A stretch of DNA of 64,000 nucleotides from Symbiodinium natans (Eukaryota; Sar; Dinophyceae; Suessiales; Symbiodiniaceae): positions 1 through 64,000 of the forward strand of contig CAJNDS010002427.1 of NCBI GenBank assembly GCA_905221605.1, in the 5' to 3' direction. The notes beneath the pieces are model-generated. The model was not told where the DNA came from, did not search any database, and saw nothing but the letters and a program-made list of their open reading frames with translations. Made by a program: the position numbers and the translations under genes. Shown piece by piece: positions 13,181-25,459 of this stretch; the stretch's first letter is position 1; each line of letters opens with the position of its first letter.

Positions 13181-13642
13181 CAAAAAATCTTGCAGGTATC
13201 GCATCTCTGCTGGCGAACGTCTGGGGTCGGGGCCCATAAATCTGCGGCGTGTTCCTCGCTTCAGCAAGAACTTTTTGCAGCTTTGAAAGCTCGCTCGGAG
13301 AATTGGAGAACGACGGATCTGGACACAGAACTCATGCCCTGATGTTGGGCGGCATGGTCATGGAATGTCATTCAACGCCTTCTTCTTGTAGGAGCCAGGA
13401 GTTGTCCAAACCTGGCACGAGAAAAAGCTGACATCTGCCTCAACTGCCCTCATCCCAACCCAAGCCGTCTCCAAGCCTCAACACTCAACTTACTTCAACT
13501 TACCCCAACTCTAAAAACCAGCTCTTGCCCAGAGCCGGAGTCCTGGGGTCTGGGGGCCGAACTGTCATGGGCCCAAGGTCGCCCCGAACCTCGGCCGGCT
13601 CAGCACTAAAGAGCAGCCTGGGCTTAGCCATGAGGGCAAGCT

Positions 13643-13771
13643 GTAGCCACTGCGCAAAGCTTCCAAACGGTCAATGCCGTTCTTGGAGCTTTCATGCCGC
13701 CCACTGGAAATCAGCAGGCTGGCTGCCAGGTCAATGCGGATGGCCGCGGGTAGAATTTTGTTGTGAAGCCA
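13643..13771 (-). CDS. Candidate exon, unidentified protein
   Basis: A minus-strand segment after a TTTGCCTCCAG acceptor. The peptide contains WLHNKILPAAIRIDLAASLL and GIDRLEALRSGY, a convincing helix-rich composition. It stops near a GGCTACAG. No family recognised and no linked exon found. Confidence 0.35.
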
Positions 13772-15361
13772 CTGGAGGCAAACTGTGGCCATTGTTTGTT
13801 GACGAATCAGGGTTCCCACGCTGCGAGAAAGTGTTTTCCCCGGATCAGGGCAAGGAATTCCTTCCTTACACTCGCACTGCACCCCCCCCCCCCCCCGCGT
13901 AAAAAAGCTTCCAGGCCGGATCTCGTCAAGCCAGTGGCTTATAAATAAGGGGGGCCAGTCAAGAGGTATGGCAGTAGCTGAAGCGACGCGACCCGCTTCA
14001 GATTCGTGAAGAGGTAAACTGATTCTCGCAAGCATGAGGCCATGCAATGGGGACCCGCGCCACCAACAAACGCAAGCGACCATCAACAAAAACAGTACTA
14101 GGCAGCGACACCACAAGTTATTGCGTGAAAACCCTCTCCTATCCTGTGATCAGGCAAAAGGTGCAGTTGCACATTGGGGCCTCGGGGCAGGGTGTTTGTT
14201 ATGTTGTTTGTTTTTGTTTTTTTCTTCATGTCGTTGCACGCTGCCAAACGCATCGCGACTTTCGATGTGTTTAGCACCTTTGTTCCCGGACCTGTTTTGC
14301 ACGCCTTGTTTTCTTGCCTTATTTTTCATACTTGTGTGATCTGAAACCATGCTTTTTTTTGGGGTTTCTGCATTTCTTCTCTGCTTCATTACTGACTGTG
14401 TCTCCTTAGCTACTTCTTCGTTTTACATCGGCTGCGCCTTGGGTTGGGGGAATGGAAAGGGGTGGGGGGGCGGGGCTAAGCTTCAACGCAGTCCCTGTCC
14501 GGCAGTAGGTCTGCGGCTGCCAGGCAGGTGATTAGCATGAACTCGACGGGTACCTCCGTGCTTTGCATCTCAACGCTCTTGTGGAACATGTCTCCGGCCG
14601 GTGGCTTGTCTATCACGGCAGCTCATGACTAGCGACGAGAACGCGGACAGACGTGTCATGAGGGCAACAGCACTGCAATTGAACAGTCCCAACATGATGT
14701 CAGCTCCGTACAGTTGTGAGCACAGTGCGCACACACCCATCCTCCTGGCCCTTGCACTGGATGTCGAACCTGAGCAGATGTGCAGCTGTGCATTCTCCCG
14801 GCCCTGCCATGTTCTGGGTTGGAAGACCTACAAATGAAGCATTGCCGGCCATGCATTGGCAAGCACGCCTCCTTATACGCAGACTGAGCTGGCGGCATCA
14901 CGCCGCAGAATGTATGATCTTCGTGATCACGTGTGTCCGCAGTGAAGGTCTCGTGTATGGTGTGGTTCGCCACCTTTCAGCGTCTTTCTCTGCGTACTTC
15001 TACACATGCGGTCACATTGCACATTTGACAATACGGACTTGAAGAACTAAAATTCATTGATGCGTGTTAGGACGGGTGAGTCTTGAGTTCACATGTGCCT
15101 TCTGCAGCCTATACTATACAGTCTACAAGGGTATGTGAATGTTTCAGCCGTGCCTGCCTTGGGCCTGCGCATGACTGCCGGCACATACCTGGACATACTG
15201 AACCACTTGCAGTAGCTTTTCGATGTTTTCGATGCTCAAGGAACGCGCAATAGCTCTACTTGTGAAATACACTGAGCTTCCAACTCATCCTCGGACTCGC
15301 TCTGATAGAAGAACATGACTACCAGCTTGGGGGTGGCTAGGATCTGCTGCTCTTCCCCCTC

Positions 15362-15691
15362 TTACCCATCAACATGCGCTTTCTGAAAAAATGCCTTGAC
15401 ACAGGTTGCTTCTTCGGAAACAGCACTCCCGCTATTCATACAACAGTTGGTCCAAGAAGCGGCGGCAAATACGACCAGCTTGGGGTGACTTGGATGTTTG
15501 CGTGAAATGGTGGTGGTGCAATGGCACGCAACCATGATCTGGGCCGAGAAGGGACCCACTACAAACAACAATCGAGATGAACCCATACTGTTGGTTGCGA
15601 ATGCCCCAAGACTGCCGATGACGTTGTGTAGTTGCAAAAATTTGCAAAAGCTGAGCCCGTTGACCCCTTCAGGCCCATGTAGGTCCTCCAA
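15362..15691 (-). CDS. Candidate exon(s), unidentified protein
   Basis: A minus-strand frame whose C-terminal half contains HPKLVVFAAASWTNCCMNSG and EEATCVKAFFQKA. Its N-terminal half contains GVNGLSFCKFLQLHNVIGSL. A second frame on the same strand upstream (15625-15800; ECWAELKTNPCLSLFLSMYL) also looks protein-like and would join only across a splice or a frameshift. Function unknown. Confidence 0.35.
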   Translation of the reverse strand: MEDLHGPEGVNGLSFCKFLQLHNVIGSLGAFATNSMGSSRLLFVVGPFSAQIMVACHCTTTISRKHPSHPKLVVFAAASWTNCCMNSGSAVSEEATCVKAFFQKAHVDG

Positions 15692-17866
15692 GCTTCACTC
15701 GGGATGGCGTCCAAGTACATGGAAAGAAACAAGGATAAACAGGGGTTCGTCTTCAACTCTGCCCAGCATTCCCCAGCCGAGCCATGCAATGACAACCTCA
15801 AGCTGGGGAGTGCCGCCTGCGAAGGCCAATCGCGATTTCATGCATCGCCTTTACCAGCTCCAGCTCTTCACGAGCATCGGGTATCCACGGACAGTTGGCC
15901 GGCACTTTCTGTTCTGGCACGGCAAGCGTGCCTCAGTTGCATGGCCTGGGTATGGGTGAACAGGTTTCCGAAGTGCACAGTTTTCTGCAAGGTAGCAGCA
16001 GCAAGACGATTACAGCTTTAGTTGGAAGTCCACCTCAGCCCAACTTGCATGAAAGCTGTGTAGTGTCGGGGGCTGGACGCTGAGCTGTGCTCATGCACAG
16101 CTGGGCGTAGAGCCTGTCGCGTTGGGCACCTGCTCTTCAGCACCAACGCCAAAAACAGAAGTTGAGAAAAGGAGCGGAGTGCTCTGCACTCTTGAATCTA
16201 TGGAATCGCCAGTGAATTTTTGCCCAGGACTTGTGCCACAGGGCCGGCTGTGCAATCTAAGCCGTGGCATAGGCATGTAAAGAACATATTTTCTCTCCCA
16301 CTTCTGTAGTGAGACATTGTCGTGATGCTGCCAAGGATGGGCATACATCAGCATACAGAATCGCAATTTCTGCGCAAAGGCTGAAGAAATGCAGTGCAAG
16401 TACTAGAACTCCCTAATTCTCACTGCAGGTGCACTGCGTGTGCTCGTTGCTGGACTCAGCTTTGCAGTGCCTTCCAATTCTTGCAGACCTCCATGTACCT
16501 GGGCTTAAAGAAGCACATGTTTGAGGCAGGGCTTCGCGCCAGGTTTAGGGTTGCCATGGCTTGCCTCAAGCACTCAAAGGTGGCTGGCTTGGGGCAATCA
16601 GACGGGCAGCGCTTCACCCGCAGCATTGACAGAGCCATCATCGTTGAACAAGCGCAAGTTGTACGTGCCTTGCACGGGCACTTCGGCACGAGGGGCACTC
16701 AATCGCCCGAGGGAGACGCCCTGCGACACAAGCTCACCCTGCCTCCCTCTCGATCTTGGTTAAACCAAGCAAAGCTCTTCACAACGGGTCGACCGTCACT
16801 TGTCTTGACGCCAATCGCGATCCTCGGCATTCAGGTCTCTCAGAGGGATGGCCTGATCTTGCCCGAATTTACCGTCATTTACCGTATCACACTCGTATCA
16901 CTGTAGCATGTTGTAGTTGTAACACAATAAAGACGTAAAGATGCGAAGTCATGCGAAGTCGTGGCTTTCCTCACGACGACGGTGTCCATGGCTTTAACGG
17001 TATCAATGGCTTTCAACGGTATGGCTGGTACTCACGGCGTCAACGGCATAAACAGCGTCATTGGAATCCACGGCGTTCATGGCTTCACGGTATTGCACAT
17101 TCATCAGCAGTTTTCAATTTCACTGCGCCAGCAGCTTCAACAGCGTCAACCAAAATTCAGTACTGCCTGTATAGGGCGTTTGCCTTACTGAGTGCAGTAA
17201 TGACTGGACCCAAGTCACGTTGTTTAGGGGTGGCCAAGGCAGTTTGCATCCGAAACGCAAGCCAATGCAACACGGTCTGGAGCACCTTTCGGGACCATCT
17301 GGTCCTAAAACTCAGCCACGTCTGGATCTGATGACTGATGAACTCTCTGAGAACTTCTGAAGGCCGAAAACACCGTTAATGCCATGGTTGTCGCGGACTG
17401 TGGTGTTGGTGCATCTTTGCTTGCAACCGGCTCTGCCCGATGGTGCTCACCGGGTGCTCACCGGGTGCTAGACGGTGTTGAATGATTGGCCTTCTGCCTT
17501 TCCTGCGTGCTTGGGGAGCTGTGACGACCCGGCGACCAGCTTGTGTAATATACCTTTTCACAGGTGCAGTGAAGGAAGCATATGTCAACCACTTGTGAAG
17601 TTCGTCGCGCCACTCGAGAAATGAAGGCGAAGCCAATAATCCACTTGAGCCAACCTATGAGGTTTGGGGCTTCAGAGTGGAGAATTGAAGTGCGTAGAGT
17701 GAATTGCATAGAGTGAATTGCATAGAGTGAAGTACAAGTTAATAGAAATCACGAGATTTACGTAGAATTTAGTAGACCTTCGTACCCAGTCCTAGATTTC
17801 TAAATTAAAATTACTCTTTCTAAGGCGACGGGCTGGGTTGACATCGCCAATCGGGATTGCAACCCT

Positions 17867-18060
17867 CTGCGGGTTTCGGCGTGGTGGCGATGCTAAAACC
17901 GTCGTTTTTTGACGTTTCTTTCTGTGCGCGGACAACCTTCTGCGGGTTTCGGCGTGGTCGCGGTGCTAAAACCGTCGCTTTTTGACGTTTCTTTCTGACC
18001 GCGGACAACACTCTTCGGGTAATCGCCGGGTCGCGGTGCTAAAACCGTCGTTTTTGGTAG
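17867..18060. repeat. 73-bp tandem repeat, about 2.6 copies
   Basis: Copies begin at 17867, 17940 and 18013, so the period is 73 bp. Each copy holds CTAAAACCGTCG, a TTTTTTGACGTTTCTTTCTG segment, and GCGGACAAC. The third copy is diverged and truncated. It lies just downstream of the last recognised GH128 exon. Confidence 0.85.
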
Positions 18061-18335
18061 CAGAACCTGGCATATTGCGAGGTTCATGAGACGCACTGCG
18101 GGGTATGTCACGGGCTCTCAAGGCCATGCCACAGAAGCAGTCGGTTTTTGAAGTTAGCCCCAACCGGTTCTTCACCTCCCAAGCCCATTTCGCGACAGAA
18201 GCAGGGTTCATAAACACACGGGTAATCACTGGTATGAACGATTATGAACGAGTACAAGAACTCTAAGATCCTCCACAGCCGGTCTCACTGCCACGGCCCC
18301 TTTGCATCCCTTTGCATGTTTGTTTTTTCCCTTAC

Positions 18336-21171
18336 TCCAAGCCAGAGGAGCTCCAGAATTCGGGTAACGAAGGATGCCAGGCCGTTGGGGAGTTCATCAT
18401 TCACTGGGCAACCTCGGTACAATGTTCGTACCTACTTCACCAAAAAGCGGGTTCACTCAAACCTTTGAAGCGCAGCTCCAGACCAAGCAACTGAAGTCTG
18501 GACCGTCCTTTGCGGGGTAGCTGCCCGAGTCAGGGACGCAAATAGGATCATCCTCTGTCGGACCGGCGCAGTTTAGCATGCCGACCTGGACAGGGGTCGA
18601 TTGCCCATGGCATTCTTACAGCAAGGTCTTGTCTTGGAGTATCCTTGGAGTTTTAGAGCCTTTGAGTGCATGTGGGGCAGGTGTGGGGCAGATGTGGGGC
18701 ACATGTGCACATGCAGCACTACTCCAAAGGGCTGAGAAGCGCCTCGTTGACGATGGCACCTTTAACGAAAGGGTATTTCCTCGGCATGGCTGTTTCTGAA
18801 TCTGACACACTTTCAACGGTGCCCCCATATGCAGCTTGGAGTCTCCATCAACTGTCCAATTTCCTTCACTCTTGCCTCACGGTGATACGATGGCACGGCG
18901 ACTTGGCCAGCCTATCCCCCTGCCGGCAACCCAGTCCTCGAAGTTGACATAAGCCGAGGTTGACTCCGGCTGGCAGTCGAAAGCGTAGAAATGTAGCCCA
19001 ACCTGAGCAGAGATCCCGAGAAAGAGAAGCACTTGAGATCTTGCACAATGCCTGCTCCACGGCTGCGTGACTGCTGTTTGCTCTTGCGACAAAACGGATG
19101 TTTTGGTGCTGCGTGGTGCTGTCGGAACCACAGGCCCGCTTCTGTTATCACGGCTTGAACGTGGAAGCCCAAGCAACGTAGGCAGGACAGCCGCAGCTTG
19201 CATCAGTGCACCCGCAAACCTCAATGATTGTTGGCACAATGGCATGCTAACCTGATATAGCCGAATGGATAGCACCACAGCACCGTGAGATCTTCCACGA
19301 TATTTATTGATCTCTCAAAGCCTAGCAATGAAAACATCGGCTGTGGATGGAGCCTCCGGTTAGAGGGTCTTATGTAGCAGTCACAAGCATAGTTTAACGT
19401 TTCTAGGGCTGCTCTGGATTTGATACAGCTTGATTCCAAACTGCGCTGTACCAGCAGGGCACTGCCGAAACACTGGACACTCACAGCGCCCCCACGATTA
19501 CTGCTTTTCAGGCGCTCCATTGTGGCAGTCGCAGGCGTGTTCGATGAACTTCTCTGCGTAGCTTACATATACCTGAGCATAAAATACCCAGCAGCATGGC
19601 ATGTGTGACTTGTCACTGTGGCTCGGCACAAAGCAAATTTCTATAACTGCAAGGCAGGCATGTGTTATCATGATGTTGCCTACACGAGTGAACAAATGCA
19701 TATCCTGGTTGTGCGCACCCTTTGTTGAAAACGCGTTCATTACACATCACTCTTCTCACGACTTTGCTACCCCCAAGTTCAACCATTTTCTTGGTGGAGC
19801 TGAAAGTAAGTCACCGGACCTATGGTGACCGTCTGGTGGCCCTTACCTGCGGAAGTATGTCCAGTTGCTGCTGAGGCAACCCCAACAGCCCAAATCCAAG
19901 GTGCCGCCAACAAAGGGGTCGTGAGGTACTTGTAGCCCTTGCTGACAGCAATGGCGGCAGTTTGCTTCCAGTTGTCCATGACTCTGCCGATGCAGCCCCT
20001 CAGTTGGTGGCGCCCAAAACTTCAAGCGACATTCGAACTGGCAAAAAGTAGCAAAAGATGCAAAAATATCCGAGGGACGGCTCTTGTTCCCAAAGCTCTG
20101 GGAGCGGCTGCAGCGCAGAACAGCCGTTCACAGACCAGAACCCGACGCCTGTGGCATAGGAATGCTCCCAGCAATTGCCTTAGCTCCGATCATTGTTTGT
20201 GTTCCCGCGCGAGCTTCCTTGATTCTCTATCCACTCCGGGTAGATTCCGGGCGGAGCCCGTCGTGCTGTTCTGGCCGGACGCGCGCCCGCATCAAGTCTT
20301 GCAGATAGCTGTAGCAAAGTTGCACATGCCTCGAGAGTTGGCAGCTGCAGGTGGGAGGTTCACATTCGGCTCCTCAGAAGGAGGAACCCAGCTGCAGAGG
20401 TAGCAACAGCAGGTGTTAGCAGCACTTTCATACTTTCTGTTGTGGATTCGACAAGGAAGGTCTTGAGGGAGGCGCAAGCAACAACAAGCGGGTCTGTTCA
20501 AGTTGCTTGATATCGACACTGCAGCGAAGAGTCCGCCCTCGGGCAATCATTGCTGTTTCTGGCAGCATCATCACAGGGCCTTGGGTGATTGTTGCACGAC
20601 ACGCGTTGGCAATCGAAAGCTGCGCTCTGGCAGCGGCATCTCTTAACTCTAGCCAAGGTGCTTGACGCACTTGCCGAACATGTTGCCCATGCAGCTTCCC
20701 TGGATGTCGGGCTCGTTCATGCCCATCATGATGTTCGCCATTTGCGCCGGAGATCGCCTCCCGTGGCCATCCTCGAAGTTCGTGGTGTCCGCCTGGCGCA
20801 CCCAGTCCTTGTTCACCACGCCGGATCCCCAAACCTCTGGCATGAAAAGGAAGTCCGCGGTGAGGGGATCCTCCGGAGCGAGGTTCCAGTTCCAGTACAC
20901 CACCTGAAAAATGCGGCTGTGCAGGGGGCTGTGCAAGATTGTGCAGGGGGCTCTGACGACGCCTCCTTGGCCTCACCTTAAAAAAGGGGCCTTGGGAAAC
21001 GAAAAACACGTCGGCCTTGTTCAAGGAGCTGCTGAGCTTCAGCGCGTCGATGAAACGCTGTGTTTCGGGCAAGGCTTCGCCATTCTCCGAGATGCCAGGG
21101 ATCTTCCCAAGCAGCCCGCAGCCCCAAACCGGATCGTCCTGAGAGACGTCAGTACCGAACATGGTTCCCAT
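18336..21171 (-). CDS. GH128/Asl1-like glycoside hydrolase, multi-exon
   Basis: Nine minus-strand exons with agreeing phases: 20977-21171 (start uncertain), 20667-20903, 20079-20178, 19905-19983, 19516-19572, 18924-19002, 18743-18789, 18504-18585, 18336-18412. Exon two carries the family signature: YWNWNLAP, FMPEVWG, and MGMNEPD, the conserved NEP with its likely catalytic Glu. Later exons give NCWEHSYATGVGFW, VMDNWKQTAAIAVSKGYKYL, VYVSYAEKFIEHACDC, VGLHFYAFDCQPES, KYPFVKGAIVNE, VGMLNC and CPVNDELPNGLASF. The NE in KGAIVNE is the likely second catalytic position. The family cleaves beta-1,3-glucans. The many cysteines suggest a secreted protein. Donors are GT (GTGAGG, GTCAAG, GTCCCT, GTCCAG, GTAAGG) and GC (GCACCT, GCGCCT, GCAGGG, GCGCTT). 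A segment between 20667 and 20178 and the C-terminal exons are not found. The first exon's membership is inferred from its clean splice (AAG|GTGAGG to TTTTTCAG|GTG, 73-nt intron). Confidence 0.8.
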
Positions 21172-22011
21172 GCGTTCTTGGCGGTTCCGCTGGACTTCGG
21201 CACCCCACTCGATATCCCTTCAAGTTTGACGCCAAAAGCTTTCCCAACAAAGTTGCACCTGCAGGGCGGTGGTGCTGGCCCGTAAACGGCGACTGTCGCT
21301 TCGAAGGTCGAACTCGGTCTCCGCTGGGGTCCCAAGATTGAGCCTCGAAATTTATCTCATCTCAATACAAGCTGTTCCCTTCAGACCAAGGCCAGTGCCA
21401 GCTGATGCCACTTTTGACTTAAAGTTCGTTTGTGTGCGTGCGTGCACACCTGAACAGGGTCACGGACTCAGATACAGTGGGCTCGTGACCAGTCCAATCT
21501 GTATCACACCATATCAAACAATCAGCTATCAAAAGCAGCTGGAAATGCGAGAATGGAATTGCAATTCTCAGAGCTTTGTGATGTTTTTGGAAGCTGCGCA
21601 CCGCAAACCGTCGAGGTTGCAATGCCCCATTACACATCAACCTACCGATGTCACGTAAATGTGGATGGGTGGATGAGTGTGTCTGTGGGGGTGTCTGTGT
21701 CCGTGTGCGTGCGTGCCTCTCTGTCTCTGTGCCCCTGTGTGCGCGCATGTGAGTTTTGAGATGTCTTATGCCTTCAGATGCCTTCGGTGGAAACCTCGCG
21801 GCACGTTGAATCCAAGCCGAGATGCAAAGAATCTGAGGTTGTGAGCCTGGACCCCTGGCAGCAGGGAGCGATGTTTTCCCATGGTGTGCCAAATCGGTTG
21901 AACCACCCTCTTGCAGGCGCAAAGGTCATTATGCAGCTTGCTAACTTCCAAGCTTTCCTAAACTGCACAGGACGCAATACGGCGCTTCGACCCAGAGTTC
22001 TCAAAGCAAGC

Positions 22012-22137
22012 TGCCAGGCCAAGCAGGACTGCTGAAGCAGTCAGCCCAAGTGCCGTCTTGAAGAGCCCTGAGATGGGTACACAAACGTTGCAGCTAGGCA
22101 GGGCTGCATGGGATCGATTCGTGGCGGGCTGCCGCAT
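22012..22137 (-). CDS. Possible signal-peptide exon upstream of GH128 gene
   Basis: A short minus-strand frame from an ATG ends in a hydrophobic stretch, LFKTALGLTASAVLLGLAA, followed by a GC donor (GGCA|GCTTGC). It could be a secretory signal or anchor for the GH128 gene 0.8 kb downstream, which is otherwise without one. The link is speculative. Confidence 0.25.
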
Positions 22138-22149
22138 GCCTTCTAACTC

Positions 22150-24260
22150 CACACTAGAACCGTAGAGGTTTGGAACTATAATAGCAGTGGCGGTGCACTC
22201 AGGACGGTTCTTGAAACAACCAAAGCCCCGATGCCGTGTAGCTGATGCAAACGATCTTTTTGCTACTTCGCACCTTGCCTCGTGCGGCAGAGGCCCTCGG
22301 CTGCTCGTCGCTGGGCTGCATGCCTCAAGAAGCACAAGGGGAGCACAGGAGGCCATTAGGAACCCCTGGATGTGCTCTTCCCCAAACAAACACGCTGCAG
22401 GCAAGCTTCTTTGGACCAACTAGCAGCCTGTGAAGGCTCAGTGCGATCCCCGCGAAGCTCACACAAAGCGCAGGAGCCAAAACATGCAGCAGAAAAACCC
22501 CACACCGTACTCTTGGGGCCTAGGGCTTTGGGCTTCGAAGAAAGCCCATGTCGGGACCAGCTTCCTGGCCCGCACAGGGACGAGTTTAGTGCCACAAAAA
22601 AAGCATTCGGAAAGCATCTCGCAACTACACGCAGTGTAGGTTTCGACTTTCGCGTCAAGACCACAGGGCACCGCAAGAAGCAACCGCGGATGGGATGCTT
22701 AACTTAACAACCAACTTGCGTAACTCTTCAGCCTCGTTAGCTTGGACATTTCTATCTTGATGGCGCCCAATCTGAAAACGTGTCCAAATAGCTGGTGGCT
22801 GTCAGGGTCGAATCGTATTGCCACTGTTCGACGCAGGAAACGCCTAAATTGCCTTCCTATGCCCTCTTGCACGGGAAACATCGTGGAATCTGACTTTCAA
22901 TCTTTGACTTAGCTTGGACTTTCACAACTACAAACGTGGGATCGGTCTTTTGTCGCTGTTCTCAGCGTCTGAGCTAGTGACTGCTTTATCTACCCCGCAT
23001 TAAGCAAAACATAGCAAAACTTTGGATACTATTGTTCTATCTGGTAGGCTTTGGGCCTTGGGCAAGCTCGAGCTTGCAGAAGGGGCTCTGCGCTCAAACC
23101 AAGCTGTGCGTGTGGTCAAATGGCAGCCTCACGTTCTCAGAACGCTGTGCGTGAGTGTTCCTGCTGTGGAGAATATCAGAATATCTCAAACACATCAATC
23201 ATGCCACAGGCAACCCCAAAGCCAACTTGCAAGGAGGTGGCGCTTTTAGAACGCCCATGTCTTGGAGGTCGTTCTTCTAGCCATGCCTTGGGCATGGCTT
23301 GAACAGATGCGATGGCCCGGCTGCCTTGAAGGCTTGGGGGTGAAAGTTGCAAGCGGTCGAAAAGCCTCTCTTCCGAAGACCCGGTCCCAACCACCACAAC
23401 GAAGATAGTTCTAAACATCGTGCTGCGATTCGCCGGATTGGGAAATCCCTGTCCCCGGACCAACTCGGACCGCATTGCCCATACCCAAAAGCTGGGCTCG
23501 CTCTACGTCAAAATAAGAGTGCCCTGCCGCCTTCATGCATTTTTGCATGTTGCCGGACAAAGCACGCTACAGAGTCTAGCTGCTGCCAGGATTTTGAGAT
23601 CAACCATCGTGCTGTGAACTGTAGTGGGTTTTGCTCTCCGCTGCTCTCCCTTCTGTTATTCGTAGAATTTCTGCAGCTATATGGTAGGAGGTGTAGGAGA
23701 TGTATAGGCATCAGCGGGCAGGCCGTGGTGCCCACGTCAGGCCTTCCGTTCGCAGCCTTGGCATGGAGGCCATCCCGAACAAAACGCAATCCAATTCAAC
23801 TTCTACTTCTACCGCTCTCTTCTTATTCTGCTTCTTCTTATTCTTCTTCTTCTGGTGCGCACTTGAGCTCTCTCTGTTTCTCTCTCGCTCTCTCTGTGCG
23901 GGCACCTGCACGGTAGCTTCTGAGCACACATCCACCCCAGGAATTACACTGGCATCCAAACACTATGCTCGTGACTGGAGGACGATCTCGTTGCCCTCGG
24001 CTACGACCTCCCAAAGCTGGCACCCACAGCCCCAGCCACGCAAGAATGCAACTCATACGACATGGGGCGGGGGGGGCACTCCGAGCCCTGCCCTGGAATG
24101 TTCAGTCGGATTGAAGTAGATGCTGCTTCATTATCTTCAGTTAGCAGAGCATGCTTCAAAAGCCTGCCAGCCATTCTCCGCCGCCTTTCTTGCCTTCGGT
24201 CAAGATGGGTGTTTGCGCTCTGCCATGTTGGTGGTTAAGGACTTGCCATTAGCACGGTGA
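22150..24260. other. No gene recognised
   Basis: Short frames on both strands, none with family resemblance. A CT-rich segment lies at 23800-23900. Confidence 0.5.
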
Positions 24261-24266
24261 CATCAC

Positions 24267-25447
24267 TCAGAACGAGCGCACGGCCAGCACTTGGTTCGCG
24301 CGCAGCGTCTCGCTGGCGTAGCGGAGTGCCTCCAAGATGGGCTGCGACTAGCCAGTTGGAGATCCACTTCCCCCAAGCCCGGCCTCTCCATGCTGTGAGA
24401 CGGCGGCTTCCATCACCTCATAGTCTCCTTGCAACTCCTGGGCTACTCTGTCCAGATAAAGTGAGCGGGGTGGGGAGGGAGTGAGGAAGGGAGGGAAGGA
24501 AGAAAGGAGGGGGGGCGCTTGCAGATTGAGGGCTAATGGGGGCACAGGCCACAGTAGTAGGCAACTATGCCAAGTGTCCTCGTCGATGAACTGCACAGCT
24601 TCCCAGCTCTGCTTGATGGCAAAGAGTGCTGCGCATGGGCTTTCAACACGCTGAACAAAACTGCCGCGAAGGGCTTGTGCGGCGATTCCACTCTCCAGCA
24701 CAACATCATCAACATGCCGGGCGCACCCAGCTCTTTGTTTTGAGTGAGCTCGGAGGACGCGTACTGCAACGCCCGCCAGTCGTTGGCAACTGCCTGGGCA
24801 CTTTCGAACCCTGACTGCTTCGCTTCGGTTTGTGTTCAGGGCCAAGGGGTGAGAGTAGCAGATTGATGAAGCAACGCCATGCACGGAGCCTCTTTGACTA
24901 TCTCGAGGTCCTCCCTGAAGGCTTGGTAGAAGGCATGCCGGATGGAGCAGCCATCCTGAAAACCCACATTTAGTAGCAGTGTCCCGAAGCACTCGCACGC
25001 CTGGATGATCTACTCCTCTTCGTTAGGAGCTCTACGTTCGACGTTCAGTGCAAATTATTTGACGGGGACATCATGGAAAGCTTGCACAGAAAGTCCTTGC
25101 GAGCTGCCTCCAGCACTACCTGAGACAGAAGCCCTTACAACGCAGGGGGGCAAGAAGGAGAGAACATCTTGAAGGTCGCTGAATATCGCTAGGAAGAGGG
25201 GCGCTATGTCATGAAGACGAACTTACACGGGGGTTTCCGAAACTAGGGGCCCTTATTCTAAGGGGATCCTACTACTTGGGATCTATATTGGCGGTCCCCT
25301 ATTTTCAAAAACCCCCACAGGAGAACGGAGGACGGAGGAGACGCCAAGCAAAAAAAAAAGTCTTTAATGCCGGCCTCTCGGTCACAGCGCAACGCCTGGG
25401 AGGCAAACTGCAAGGCGAAGCCGGAGCTCTGCAAGGCCTCGAACATG
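24267..25447 (-). CDS. DUF4116 repeat protein, partial exon set
   Basis: Five minus-strand exons carry the DUF4116 helix-pair pattern ('...ALxxASxxLRxDxxxVxxAV...'): 25375-25447 (SSGFALQFASQALRCDRE), 24890-24955 (GCSIRHAFYQAFREDLEIVK), 24571-24628 (LFAIKQSWEAVQFIDEDTW), 24384-24447 (VAQELQGDYEVMEAAVSQHG) and about 24267-24329 (ALRYASETLRANQVLAV). The last two join in frame across a 54-nt GC-AG intron (GAG|GCCGGG ... TTGGAG|GCACTC). The family is common in protists and has no known biochemical role. Exons between 25375 and 24955 are missing from this reconstruction, and start and stop are unknown. The 24571-24890 boundaries are the least certain. Confidence 0.65.
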
Positions 25448-25459
25448 CTGCCATTTATC

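Larger units (their letters stand above)
13200..17860. other. No gene recognised with confidence
   Basis: Contains the two exon candidates listed separately. Frames at 16394-16906 (plus) and 16456-16698 (minus) overlap and both look protein-like, so neither is called. At 16955-17110 there is a degenerate short repeat with motifs like GGCGTCAACGGCATAAAC. A poly-C run lies at about 13880-13897. Confidence 0.35.

Noticed and set aside
11942-13342. Open frames up to 441 codons (Thr-His-Asp or Cys-Val-Ser rich)
   Set aside because: They cross the composite TG/CTGT/TTCTGTG microsatellite and owe their length to it.
16394-16906. 170-codon plus-strand frame with helical segments (AGLRARFRVAMACLKHSKVA)
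   Set aside because: An equally protein-like minus-strand frame overlaps it and no splice-linked partner was found; strand cannot be decided.
20428-21171. 247-codon continuous minus-strand frame as a single exon
   Set aside because: Only its first 65 codons are used; the rest is out of frame with the GH128 motifs, which appear after removing a 73-nt intron.
24348-24998. 216-codon minus-strand frame as one protein
   Set aside because: DUF4116 segments within it are separated by non-conserved text and change frame, which fits several exons instead.
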